Origin: Candidatus Rokuibacteriota bacterium
GTDB taxonomy: Bacteria; Methylomirabilota; Methylomirabilia; Rokubacteriales; CSP1-6
Length of the DNA: 56,884 nucleotides
NCBI GenBank assembly: GCA_003220615.1
Contig: QHTB01000150.1
Span: 1 to 56,884, forward strand
Direction: 5' to 3'
Shown here: positions 8,268-15,256 of the stretch, piece after piece
Layout: each line of letters begins with the position of its first letter
Position numbering within the stretch: position 1 is the stretch's first letter
Made by a program: the position numbers and the translations under genes
Notes under the pieces: model-generated
The model's database searches: none
Seen by the model: only the letters and a program-made list of their open reading frames with translations
What the model was told of the DNA's origin: nothing

Positions 8268-8413
8268 CTCCCGCTCGGCCTCGCGCCCCGTCCGCCCTCT
8301 GGCGGCTGTCAGTTTTGCCAGGTAGCCTTTTCGGCCCAGAAACGATTACGCTCCACGTGATGCCATTACCGCGCGTTGGGTCCTCGAATGGACCAGGATC
8401 GAGGGCCGTCCGT

Positions 8414-8800
8414 ATGAGCGTACTCTTGGCCGATGACCATGGTGACTTCCTCGCTGCCGTCGCTCGACATCTCGAACCGCATTTCGAGGTGCTCAAGACC
8501 GTTGGCAACGGGCAGGCGCTGGTGGACGAAGCCGCCCGGCTCGAGCCCGACGTGGTCGTGCTCGACATCTCCATGCCCGTGCTGAACGGCATCGAGGCAG
8601 CCAGGAAACTCAAGGCGACGGGTTCCTCGGCGAGGATCGTATTCTTGACCGTGCACGCGGACCCGGACTACGTGAATGCTGCGTTCGGAACCGGGGCCCT
8701 GGGTTATGTCCTCAAGTCCGAGCTCGCGTCGGACCTGCTGCCCTGCCTCAAGGAAGCCCTGGTCGGCCGATCTTTCGTTTCTCCCTCCATCGCACGGTAA
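8414..8800 (+). CDS. Single-domain response regulator (receiver only)
   Basis: The ATG at 8414 was chosen over upstream in-frame starts because it directly precedes the first receiver strand (SVLLADDHGDF). The 128-residue product contains Asp7/Asp8, phospho-acceptor Asp51 (VVVLDISMP), Thr in VFLTVHAD and Lys in YVLKSELAS. It ends soon after the receiver (SFVSPSIAR) with no DNA-binding domain. The receiver resembles that of the preceding regulator, so it may be a duplicated, truncated NarL copy. It could act as a phosphate sink or relay in the same system. It ends naturally at TAA, with no recognisable HTH in the 59 bp before the next feature. Confidence 0.8.
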   Translation: MSVLLADDHGDFLAAVARHLEPHFEVLKTVGNGQALVDEAARLEPDVVVLDISMPVLNGIEAARKLKATGSSARIVFLTVHADPDYVNAAFGTGALGYVLKSELASDLLPCLKEALVGRSFVSPSIAR

Positions 8801-8859
8801 GGGTCCTCCTGGTCACTGGATGACGTGATCGGCGCGGAGAAGTAACGACTGCGGGATGG

Positions 8860-9629
8860 TCAGCCCGAGTGACTTCGCACGTCGAACTTCCTCGGCTGCT
8901 CGATGGGGAGATCGCCCGGCTTCGTGCCCCTGAGGATCCGGTCGACGTAGCTGTCGGCGCGAGAGAACATTTCGGGGACGTGTGGCGAGTAGGAGAGCAG
9001 CCCCCCAACCTCGACGAACTCGCGCGCGCCGTACATCGCGGGCAGCCGATTCTTCGCCGCGAACTCGACCACGCGGCTTCGCTGAGAGACGAGCAGCACA
9101 TCCGGCTGCACCAACAGGCCGTCGGAACGGAGGCGGCCGATCTCCATGAAGGCGCCGTCGAAGTCTTCAGGCGCACGCACCTCGACGCGCTGGAGCTCGA
9201 CCCGAAATGTCTGGGCGCCGATCTCGACGGACCGAATGTAGAGCGAGAAGAATGGATTGTTCGGGTTCACGAGATGCCCCAGGCGAGCCGCCTTCGGCGC
9301 GACTTCCTTGAACAGCTCCAATCGCTTCGCGACGGTTTCGGGCGTCACATCGAACGCCAACCCTGTGATGTTGCCACCCGGCCGAGCCAGACTCGTGACC
9401 AGTCCTGCCTCGAGAGGACCGGCGACCCCGACAAAGACGATGGGAATCGTCGTCGTGACCTTCGCGGCGGCAAAGCTCGCGTGCGTGCCTCCCGTCACGA
9501 TGACGTCCACGTTGAGTCGGGCCAACTCGGCCGGCCTTCCGCCGGTCGCCACTCGACGGTCACGTTCTTCCCCTCGCGGTACCCGAGCTCGCGCAGGCCT
9601 AGCCCGGCCAGGAACGATCGCCGGTGCAT
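8860..9629 (-). pseudogene. ABC transporter substrate-binding protein (ABC_sub_bind/TrpX family), broken
   Basis: The gene starts at ATG 9629 after GGAGGTGTC and encodes MHRRSFLAGLG, a Tat-like signal start. This joins directly to LRELGYREGKNVTVEWRPAE, which in intact family members lies some 50 residues further on. A frameshift near 9540 then moves the frame to RPAELARLNVDVIVTGG and the main domain: IPIVFVGVAGPLEAGLV, RPGGNITGLAFDV, VNPNNPFFSLY, YGAREFVEVGGLLSYS. It ends early at IEQPRKFDVRSHSG, whereas relatives continue for about 15 residues. An internal deletion plus a frameshift make it non-functional. The same fold forms the sensor of the kinase at 5414. Confidence 0.8.
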
Positions 9630-9763
9630 GACACCTCCACCGAGCGGACGGGTGGGACCGCGCAAGATTAGGACGTGAGGATAGGGCGTCAAGGCGGGCA
9701 CGATTTCCCGTGGGTGTATCGTGATCGCGTCGGCTGAGCCGGCTGAAGGCGACGCGTGATGAC

Positions 9764-11425
9764 ATGACAGAGATGTACCCCGAACGCCGCGACCAGATGT
9801 TCCCCAAGTTGACGCAGGCTCAAATCGCTCGGATCTCCGGCGTCGGCGAGCGCCGCAAGGTCCGCTCGGGCGAGGTGCTGTTCGAGCTCGGCGAGCAAAA
9901 CACCCGCTTCTTCGTGGTCATCGAGGGCGCCATCGAAATCGTCCGCCCCGTCGACGGGCGTGAAGAGCGGATCACGGTGCTCGGTCCCGGGGAATTCACG
10001 GGCGAGATCAACATGCTGTCCGCGCGCCGGAACCTCGTGCGCGCTCGGGCGCTCGACGACGGATCCATCGTCGTGGTCGATCGCGAGCACCTGCGCGCTC
10101 TCGTGCAGCGGGACTTCGAGCTCAGCGAGATCCTCATGCGCGCCTTCATTCTGCGGCGCGTGGCGCTCATCGCCCAGGCCGGCAGCGGCCTGGTGCTCAT
10201 CGGCTCTCGGCATTCTCGACGCACCCTGGAAATCCGGGAGTTCCTGAGCCGTAACGGTCAGCCCTTCACCTACCACGAGCTGGAGAGCGAGCCGGACGTG
10301 CAGGCACTCCTCGATCGCTTCGAGGTCGGGGTCGGCGACGTGCCGGTGATCGTGTGCGAGACGGGCCAGGTCTTGAGGAATCCCACGATCGAGACCCTGG
10401 CCACCGGACTCGGGTTGAGCCGCGAAATCGATGCCTCGGCGACGAGAGACGTCGTCATCGTTGGCGCGGGGCCTGCGGGGCTGGCGGCCGCGGTCTACGC
10501 CGCGTCGGAGGGCCTCGACGTGTTGGTGCTCGAGAATTCCGCGCCCGGCGGCCAGGCCGGCTCCAGTTCTCGCATCGAGAACTATCTCGGATTTCCCACC
10601 GGCGTTTCTGGTCTCGAGCTCGCCGGACGCGCCCTCACGCAGGCCGAGAAGTTCGGCGCTGAGGTGGCCATCGCCCGCGGCGCCGTCGGCCTCGACTGCA
10701 CGGCGAAGCCCTACACGGTACGGCTCGCGACCGGCGAGGCCGTGCGAACGAGAACCGTGGTCATCGCCAGTGGCGCGAGGTACCGGAAACCGACCCTGGC
10801 GGAGCTCTCGCGCTTCGAGGGCGCCGGGGTCATGTACAGCGCGACCCACGTCGAGGCGCAGCTCTGCAAAGGAGAGGAGATCGCCATCGTCGGAGGCGGA
10901 AACTCTGCCGGACAGGCGGCGGTCTTTCTCTCGCAGAGCTCGGCCGAAGTTCACATGCTGGTACGAGGCCCGGGGCTCGCGGACAGCATGTCGCGCTACC
11001 TCATTCAGCGAATCGAAGACTGCTCGAACGTCGTGCTGCGAGCGCGCACGCAGGTCGACGCGCTCGAGGGGACCGGCGGCCTCGAGCGGGTCCGATGGCG
11101 CGAGCTCGACACCGGACGGTCGCAGACGCGGCCGATCCGTCATCTGTTCTTGATGACGGGCGCCGACCCGAACACGAGCTGGCTCAAAGGATGCGTGGCG
11201 CTCGACGACAAGAACTTCGTCAAGACCGGCGCTGATCTCAACCCCGCCGAGCTCGAGGAAGCGCGATGGCCGCTCGCCCGGCGACCTGATCTGCTCGAGA
11301 CGAGCCGACCCGGCGTCTTCGCGGTCGGAGACGTGAGGTCTGGCAGCGTCAAGCGTGTGGCGTCGGCGGTGGGCGAGGGATCGGTGTGCGTCCAGCTCAT
11401 CCACCGGGCCCTTCGCGAGCTATGA
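9764..11425 (+). CDS. cNMP-binding domain / thioredoxin-like / thioredoxin-reductase-like fusion flavoprotein
   Basis: The 553-residue protein has three parts. Residues 15-130 form a cyclic-nucleotide-binding (Crp-type) beta-roll (GEVLFELGEQNTRFFVV, GEFTGEINMLS). Residues 142-220 are a thioredoxin-fold segment (LVLIGSRHSRRTLEIREFL, VPVIVCETG) without a CxxC pair. Residues 228-553 are an FAD/NAD(P)H pyridine nucleotide-disulfide reductase domain with DVVIVGAGPAGLAAAVYA, the NAD(P) motif EIAIVGGGNSAGQAAVFL and the FAD motif GVFAVGDVRSGSVKR. The CxxC redox pair of thioredoxin reductase is absent (YSATHVEAQLC). This three-domain architecture occurs in other bacteria, but its electron acceptor is unknown. 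A nucleotide-gated cytoplasmic NAD(P)H oxidoreductase is my inference. Confidence 0.85.
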   Translation: MTEMYPERRDQMFPKLTQAQIARISGVGERRKVRSGEVLFELGEQNTRFFVVIEGAIEIVRPVDGREERITVLGPGEFTGEINMLSARRNLVRARALDDGSIVVVDREHLRALVQRDFELSEILMRAFILRRVALIAQAGSGLVLIGSRHSRRTLEIREFLSRNGQPFTYHELESEPDVQALLDRFEVGVGDVPVIVCETGQVLRNPTIETLATGLGLSREIDASATRDVVIVGAGPAGLAAAVYAASEGLDVLVLENSAPGGQAGSSSRIENYLGFPTGVSGLELAGRALTQAEKFGAEVAIARGAVGLDCTAKPYTVRLATGEAVRTRTVVIASGARYRKPTLAELSRFEGAGVMYSATHVEAQLCKGEEIAIVGGGNSAGQAAVFLSQSSAEVHMLVRGPGLADSMSRYLIQRIEDCSNVVLRARTQVDALEGTGGLERVRWRELDTGRSQTRPIRHLFLMTGADPNTSWLKGCVALDDKNFVKTGADLNPAELEEARWPLARRPDLLETSRPGVFAVGDVRSGSVKRVASAVGEGSVCVQLIHRALREL

Positions 11426-11439
11426 GGTGGAGATTCCTC

Positions 11440-11457
11440 CGTGGGCCTTTGGCCACG
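11440..11457 (+). terminator. Weak hairpin downstream of the flavoprotein
   Basis: CGTGGgCC-TTT-GGCCACG forms a seven-pair stem with one bulged G, 15 nt after the flavoprotein stop. There is no T-run, so intrinsic termination is only a possibility. Confidence 0.3.
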
Positions 11458-11571
11458 CGTAACGCGCAGTGATCTGAAAAACGGGCAGTTACGTCACGCC
11501 GCCGGAAGCCCGAGAAGATCACGGTGCGAAGGGGACGGGACAGCGGCACATGAATTGCTCTACGAACCAGC

Positions 11572-11727
11572 ATGATTGGAACACTACTGCTCGTGCTCCT
11601 GATCCTGATGCTGGTCGGCTCGGTTCCGGCATGGCCCCACAGTCGGAGCTGGGGTTACTACCCGAGCGGTGGTCTGGGACTGGTCGTACTCGTCCTGGTC
11701 ATCCTGTTGCTGACCGGGCGTATCTGA
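11572..11727 (+). CDS. DUF3309-type small membrane protein (51 aa)
   Basis: The frame from ATG 11572 to TGA 11727 encodes a 51-residue protein. It has two hydrophobic helices (residues 3-19, LLLVLLILMLVGSV; residues 35-48, LGLVVLVLVILLL) around the conserved-looking loop PAWPHSRSWGYYPSGG and ends LLLTGRI. This pattern (leucine-rich helix, WPHSRSWGY, glycine pair, second helix) is that of DUF3309 proteins, short inner-membrane proteins of unknown function. An overlapping 71-residue frame from 11550 has no domain character and is rejected in favour of this one. The ribosome-binding site is weak. Confidence 0.75.
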   Translation: MIGTLLLVLLILMLVGSVPAWPHSRSWGYYPSGGLGLVVLVLVILLLTGRI

Positions 11728-11801
11728 CCAGCAACGAGGCCGCCAGGGCCACCTTTCGATCCTGACGACCTGAACCCCACCACCGCTGACGCTTCCCGCC
11801 C

Positions 11802-11921
11802 TCACCTTGCACGGTCTGGGCGCGACAGCAGCCACCAGTACCACACGATCGACAGCACGAGCCCGAGCAGCATTGCTCCCACGAACGCGATGACGACGAG
11901 CCACCATGAGCCGCAGATCAT
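11802..11921 (-). CDS. Hypothetical small membrane protein (39 aa)
   Basis: The minus-strand ATG at 11921 opens a 39-residue frame with one strong transmembrane helix (WWLVVIAFVGAMLLGLVLSI) followed by WYWWLLSRPDRAR. It has aromatic interfacial residues and a positively charged C-terminus, giving a plausible N-out/C-in single-pass protein. It is convergent with the DUF3309 gene. A purine-rich AGAGCA stretch precedes the ATG. I know of no family. The frame continues upstream without a clear start, so the start is tentative. Confidence 0.4.
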   Translation of the reverse strand: MICGSWWLVVIAFVGAMLLGLVLSIVWYWWLLSRPDRAR

Positions 11922-11960
11922 TGCTCTAACGGTATCCCACGGCGCAAGGCTCATCGCCGA

Positions 11961-11989
11961 TTGACGCTCCCACGCTGACGCCCTAAAGT
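11961..11989 (+). promoter_or_regulatory. Predicted sigma70 promoter for the 12021 operon
   Basis: TTGACG (11961-11966), a 17-nt spacer and TAAAGT (11984-11989) lie 31 bp before the start codon of the substrate-binding protein gene. The -35 box matches the consensus in 5 of 6 positions and the -10 box in 4 of 6. Confidence 0.5.
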
Positions 11990-12020
11990 CCCCGCGTCCC
12001 ATCCGTGCTGACACCAGGAG

Positions 12021-13226
12021 ATGCCGATGAGATGGCTCCCCCGACTTGCCCTGGCCCTGACAGCGCTCCTCGTCCTTCCCGCGGCGGCGATCGGGCAGGG
12101 GACGCGTCCGCCGATCAAGATCGGCCTCTTGCTGCCCTACACCGGCGTGATCGCCGTCAACGGCCAGGAGACGACCAGGGGCATCGAGTTCTTCCTGTCC
12201 AAGATCGGCAACAAAGCGGGCGGGCGCGAGATCCAGCTCCTCAAGGAAGACGACGAGGCCAAACCGGACGTGGGCCAGACCAAGATCCGCAAGCTGGTGG
12301 AGCGGGACAAGGTGGACGTCCTCGTCGGCCCGGTCCACAGCGGCGTCGCGCTGGCCATCCGCGATTACGTCCACGCGCAGGGCATTCCGCTGATCGTCCC
12401 GGTCGCGTTCACTCGCGACCTCACCGCTCCGGCCAAGGCGAGTCCGTGGATCTTCCGCGTGGTCGAGACGAGCGATCAGGGCAACTTCCCGATGGGGACC
12501 TGGGTCTTCAAGAAGACGCCGTACCGGAAGATGGTCGTCATCGCGTCGGACTTCGTGGCCGGGCGCCACTCGGCCGAGGCGTTCACGGCGGCGTTCAAGG
12601 CGGCCGGCGGAGAGGTCGTGAAGGAGATCTACGCGCCGCTCAACACCCCCGACTTCGCTCCATACGTCGCGCAGGTGGCGGCTCTCTCCGCCGACGCGGT
12701 CTATGCCTGGTTCGCCGGCGCGGACTCGATCCGCTTCGTGAGGGCCTACAAAGAATACGGCCTCGCCGGAAAGCTTCCGCTCCTCGCCTACAACACGCTG
12801 GTCGACGACGTGCTGCTTCCCACGCTCGGCGACGCCGCGCTCGGAGTCGTCAGCGTCGGCCATTACAGCGCCGCGCTCGATACGCCGGAGAACCGGGCCT
12901 TCGTCCGGGAGTACGAGGCGAAGTACAACGCGTGGCCCACCCGCTATGCGGAGCTCGGCTACGTGTCGGGCCAGCTCATCGGCGCGGCGCTCGAGACACT
13001 CAAAGGCGAGACAGGTGATCGCGCCGCCGTCCGAGACGCGATTCGGAATGCCGCGACGGCGATTCATCCTCCGCGCGGGCCGATCCGGTTCGACCGGTAC
13101 CAGCAGGTCGTCACCGACGTCTACGTGATGAGGGTCGAGCGCCAGGGCAATCGGCTGGTCAACGCGATCGTCGATCGCATCCCGGGCACGTCCCAGGAAG
13201 AGAGCTGGAAGTGGTGGAACAAATGA
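12021..13226 (+). CDS. ABC transporter periplasmic substrate-binding protein (Peripla_BP_6, Liv/urea type)
   Basis: The 401-residue protein has a Sec signal peptide (about 1-25, LALALTALLVLPAAAIGQG) and a type I periplasmic binding fold. The first strand KIGLLLPYTGVIAVNGQET leads to the ligand loop; DVLVGPVHSGVALAI, GIPLIVPVAF, RKMVVIASDFVAGRHSAEAF and DAVYAWFAGADSIRFV follow in family order. Such proteins bind branched-chain amino acids, amides or aromatic acids. No permease or ATPase gene accompanies it. Instead it overlaps a flavin monooxygenase gene by 4 bp (ATGA), suggesting that the ligand is related to the substrate of that oxidase and the SDR after it. ATG 12027 is an alternative start. 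Confidence 0.88.
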   Translation: MPMRWLPRLALALTALLVLPAAAIGQGTRPPIKIGLLLPYTGVIAVNGQETTRGIEFFLSKIGNKAGGREIQLLKEDDEAKPDVGQTKIRKLVERDKVDVLVGPVHSGVALAIRDYVHAQGIPLIVPVAFTRDLTAPAKASPWIFRVVETSDQGNFPMGTWVFKKTPYRKMVVIASDFVAGRHSAEAFTAAFKAAGGEVVKEIYAPLNTPDFAPYVAQVAALSADAVYAWFAGADSIRFVRAYKEYGLAGKLPLLAYNTLVDDVLLPTLGDAALGVVSVGHYSAALDTPENRAFVREYEAKYNAWPTRYAELGYVSGQLIGAALETLKGETGDRAAVRDAIRNAATAIHPPRGPIRFDRYQQVVTDVYVMRVERQGNRLVNAIVDRIPGTSQEESWKWWNK

Positions 13227-14332
13227 AAATCTACGCGTTCGACCTGATGCCGTGGCCGTACCTCGACGCAGCGTCGTACTACCCCGATTCCAACGGGCTG
13301 TTCGATCCGCTCCGCGCCCAGCAGGTGTACGCGGAGCACCTGGACCAGATGGTGATGTACGAGGAGTACGGGTTCGACGCCATCGGAATCAACGAGCACC
13401 ACGCCAAACCCTACGGCCTGATGCCGTCCCCGAATCTCGTCGCGGCCGCGCTCAGTCAGCGCACGCGTCGCATCAAGATCGCGATCCTCGGTAACCTGCC
13501 CGCGCTTCACGACAATCCGGTCCGGCTGGCCGAAGAGATCGCGATGCTCGACTGCATGTCGGGCGGCCGCATCATCTCCGGATTCGTGCGCGGGGTGCCC
13601 CAGGAGTACCTGGCGCTGAGCGGCTCGCTCGACGATGCGAGGGAGCGGTTACGCGAGGCGTGGGATCTGATCGTCAAGGCGTGGACTACCCGCGAGCCCT
13701 TCGACTGGCGCGGGAAGCACTTCAGATACGATCGGGTCTCGATCTGGCCCCGGCCGATCCAGCAGCCACATCCGCCGATCGTCCTTCCCGCCGACAGCGA
13801 CGAGGGGCTGGAAACCGCGGCCAGCCGTCGGGTGCCGACCGGCGCCGCGTACCGATCGCTCACGCGCACGAAGGAGATCTTCGAGCGCTACCGAGGGTTC
13901 GCCCGGCAGCACGGATGGACGCCCGGATCCGAGCACTTCCATCTACTACGCCACGTCTACGTCGCGGAGACGAATGCGCGGGCGCGCGAGGAAGCCGAGC
14001 CGCACCTGGACTACTTCTGGCGAAAGCTCCTGAGCTACCACCGGGGCTCGATGAAGCTGCTCGGCCTGAGTTCCCGGCCGCGACCCGCCATCGTGGAGCT
14101 GCCCGAGCAGATTCACTTCCACGATTTCGACTTCGACCTGACCCAGAAGCACGGACTCACCTTCGTCGGTGACCCGGAGTACGTCATCCACGAGATCCGG
14201 GCCCACATGCAGGAGCTGGGCGCCGGGGTCCTGATGGGGCTGTTCCAGTTCGGCAGCATGCCGCACGCGCTGGCGAAAAAGAACATCGAGCTGTTCGCGA
14301 CGAAGGTGCTACCCGCGCTGAAGCGAGACTGA
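13223..14332 (+). CDS. LLM-class flavin-dependent oxidoreductase (luciferase-like monooxygenase)
   Basis: The ATG at 13223 overlaps the preceding stop as ATGA and is preferred over the GTG at 13211. The 369-residue protein carries the bacterial luciferase-like TIM-barrel signature: MKIYAFDLMPWPYLD, then FDAIGINEHHAKPYGLMPSP (the NEHH motif), LGNLPALHDNPVRLAEEIAM and SGGRIISGFVRGVPQEYLAL. Family members use FMNH2 or F420 to oxygenate or desulfonate small organic compounds in the cytoplasm. The LGNLP.LHDNP.R.AEE block is typical of FMN-type members. The operon with a binding protein and an SDR suggests uptake plus oxidation of an organic substrate that I cannot identify. Confidence 0.88.
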   Translation: MKIYAFDLMPWPYLDAASYYPDSNGLFDPLRAQQVYAEHLDQMVMYEEYGFDAIGINEHHAKPYGLMPSPNLVAAALSQRTRRIKIAILGNLPALHDNPVRLAEEIAMLDCMSGGRIISGFVRGVPQEYLALSGSLDDARERLREAWDLIVKAWTTREPFDWRGKHFRYDRVSIWPRPIQQPHPPIVLPADSDEGLETAASRRVPTGAAYRSLTRTKEIFERYRGFARQHGWTPGSEHFHLLRHVYVAETNARAREEAEPHLDYFWRKLLSYHRGSMKLLGLSSRPRPAIVELPEQIHFHDFDFDLTQKHGLTFVGDPEYVIHEIRAHMQELGAGVLMGLFQFGSMPHALAKKNIELFATKVLPALKRD

Positions 14333-14339
14333 GCAGACG

Positions 14340-15104
14340 ATGAAGGGGCAGACGGCGCTGGTCACCGGCGCCTCGCGGGGGCTGGGACGAGCCATCGCCG
14401 TACGCCTCGCGCGTGAGGGCGCGGCGGTGTGCGTCAACTTCCTCACCAATGAGGCCGACGCGGACCGGGTCGTCGACGAGATCCGGGGCGCCGGCGGTCG
14501 TGCCGTGGCCGTGCGCACGGACGTGGGGGATCCGGCGGCCGTCCGGCGCATGGTGGAGCGCGTCGGGGCGGAGCTCTCTCCGATCAGTATCCTGGTGAAC
14601 AACGCAGGCCTGTCGGTGCGTGGGACGCTGGAGACCTTCGAGAGCGCTGACCTCGAGCGCATGCGCCGCACGAACGTCGACGGCCTCATCCACATGACTC
14701 GGGCCGTCATCCCCGGGATGAGAGAGCGCCGGTACGGGCGCATCGTCAACATCACCTCCATCGCGGCCCACGGCACCAGCCTGCCCGGGACGACGTTCTA
14801 TGCTGCCACCAAGGCCGCGGTCATCACGCTCACGCGGCGCTTCGCCATGGAGCTCGGTGCCCACGGCATCACGGTCAATGCGGTCGCGCCGGGCTTCTTC
14901 CCCACCGACATGTCCCGTCGCAACGCGGAGCAGCTCGCGACCGCCGTCAAGCAGATCAGCGAGCGCACGATGGTGGGACGCGTCGGCCACCCGGACGACA
15001 TCGCGCACGCCGTCGCCTTTCTCGCCGCGCCGGAGTCGAGCTTCGTCACCGCGCAGGTGCTCACCGTGGACGGCGGGCGCATGGACTACATCGGTCATCC
15101 CTGA
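14340..15104 (+). CDS. SDR-family NAD(P)-dependent oxidoreductase (FabG-like)
   Basis: The 254-residue classical short-chain dehydrogenase begins 7 nt after the monooxygenase stop, so it is in the same operon. Seen are the Rossmann glycine motif TGASRGLG (9-16), VNNAG, the catalytic Ser in VNITSIA, Tyr and Lys in FYAATKAA, and the C-terminal FLAAPESSFVTAQVLTVDGG. It would oxidise an alcohol or reduce a carbonyl with NAD(P)(H). The substrate is probably the product of the neighbouring monooxygenase, but a generic FabG-like role is equally possible. The 152 bp that follow, up to 15257, show nothing recognisable. Confidence 0.92.
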   Translation: MKGQTALVTGASRGLGRAIAVRLAREGAAVCVNFLTNEADADRVVDEIRGAGGRAVAVRTDVGDPAAVRRMVERVGAELSPISILVNNAGLSVRGTLETFESADLERMRRTNVDGLIHMTRAVIPGMRERRYGRIVNITSIAAHGTSLPGTTFYAATKAAVITLTRRFAMELGAHGITVNAVAPGFFPTDMSRRNAEQLATAVKQISERTMVGRVGHPDDIAHAVAFLAAPESSFVTAQVLTVDGGRMDYIGHP

Positions 15105-15256
15105 TCGCGGTCACCCGATGCGTGACCACCGCCCGCGTCAGCGGCGGCCCGAGGATCGCGACTCGCGAGGCGACGTTGGCCTCGATGGCCGGACGCACGC
15201 CAGCCACCTGGCCGCGTGGCATGACGAGGTGACGACAGACGACTAGATGCGGGCGC

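Noticed and set aside
8315..8413. 33-residue N-terminal extension of the single-domain receiver
   Set aside because: The extension has no structure typical of receivers, and the ATG at 8414 sits exactly before the first strand.
9689..11404. 571-codon minus-strand frame opposite the flavoprotein
   Set aside because: The opposing frame has intact cNMP, FAD and NAD motifs; this one has none.
11550..11765. 71-codon frame overlapping the DUF3309 gene
   Set aside because: It has no recognisable features, whereas the alternative frame from 11572 gives the complete DUF3309 pattern.
15105..15246. Short plus-strand ORF after the SDR (ATG 15119)
   Set aside because: It has no ribosome-binding site, a random-looking composition and no similarity I can recognise.
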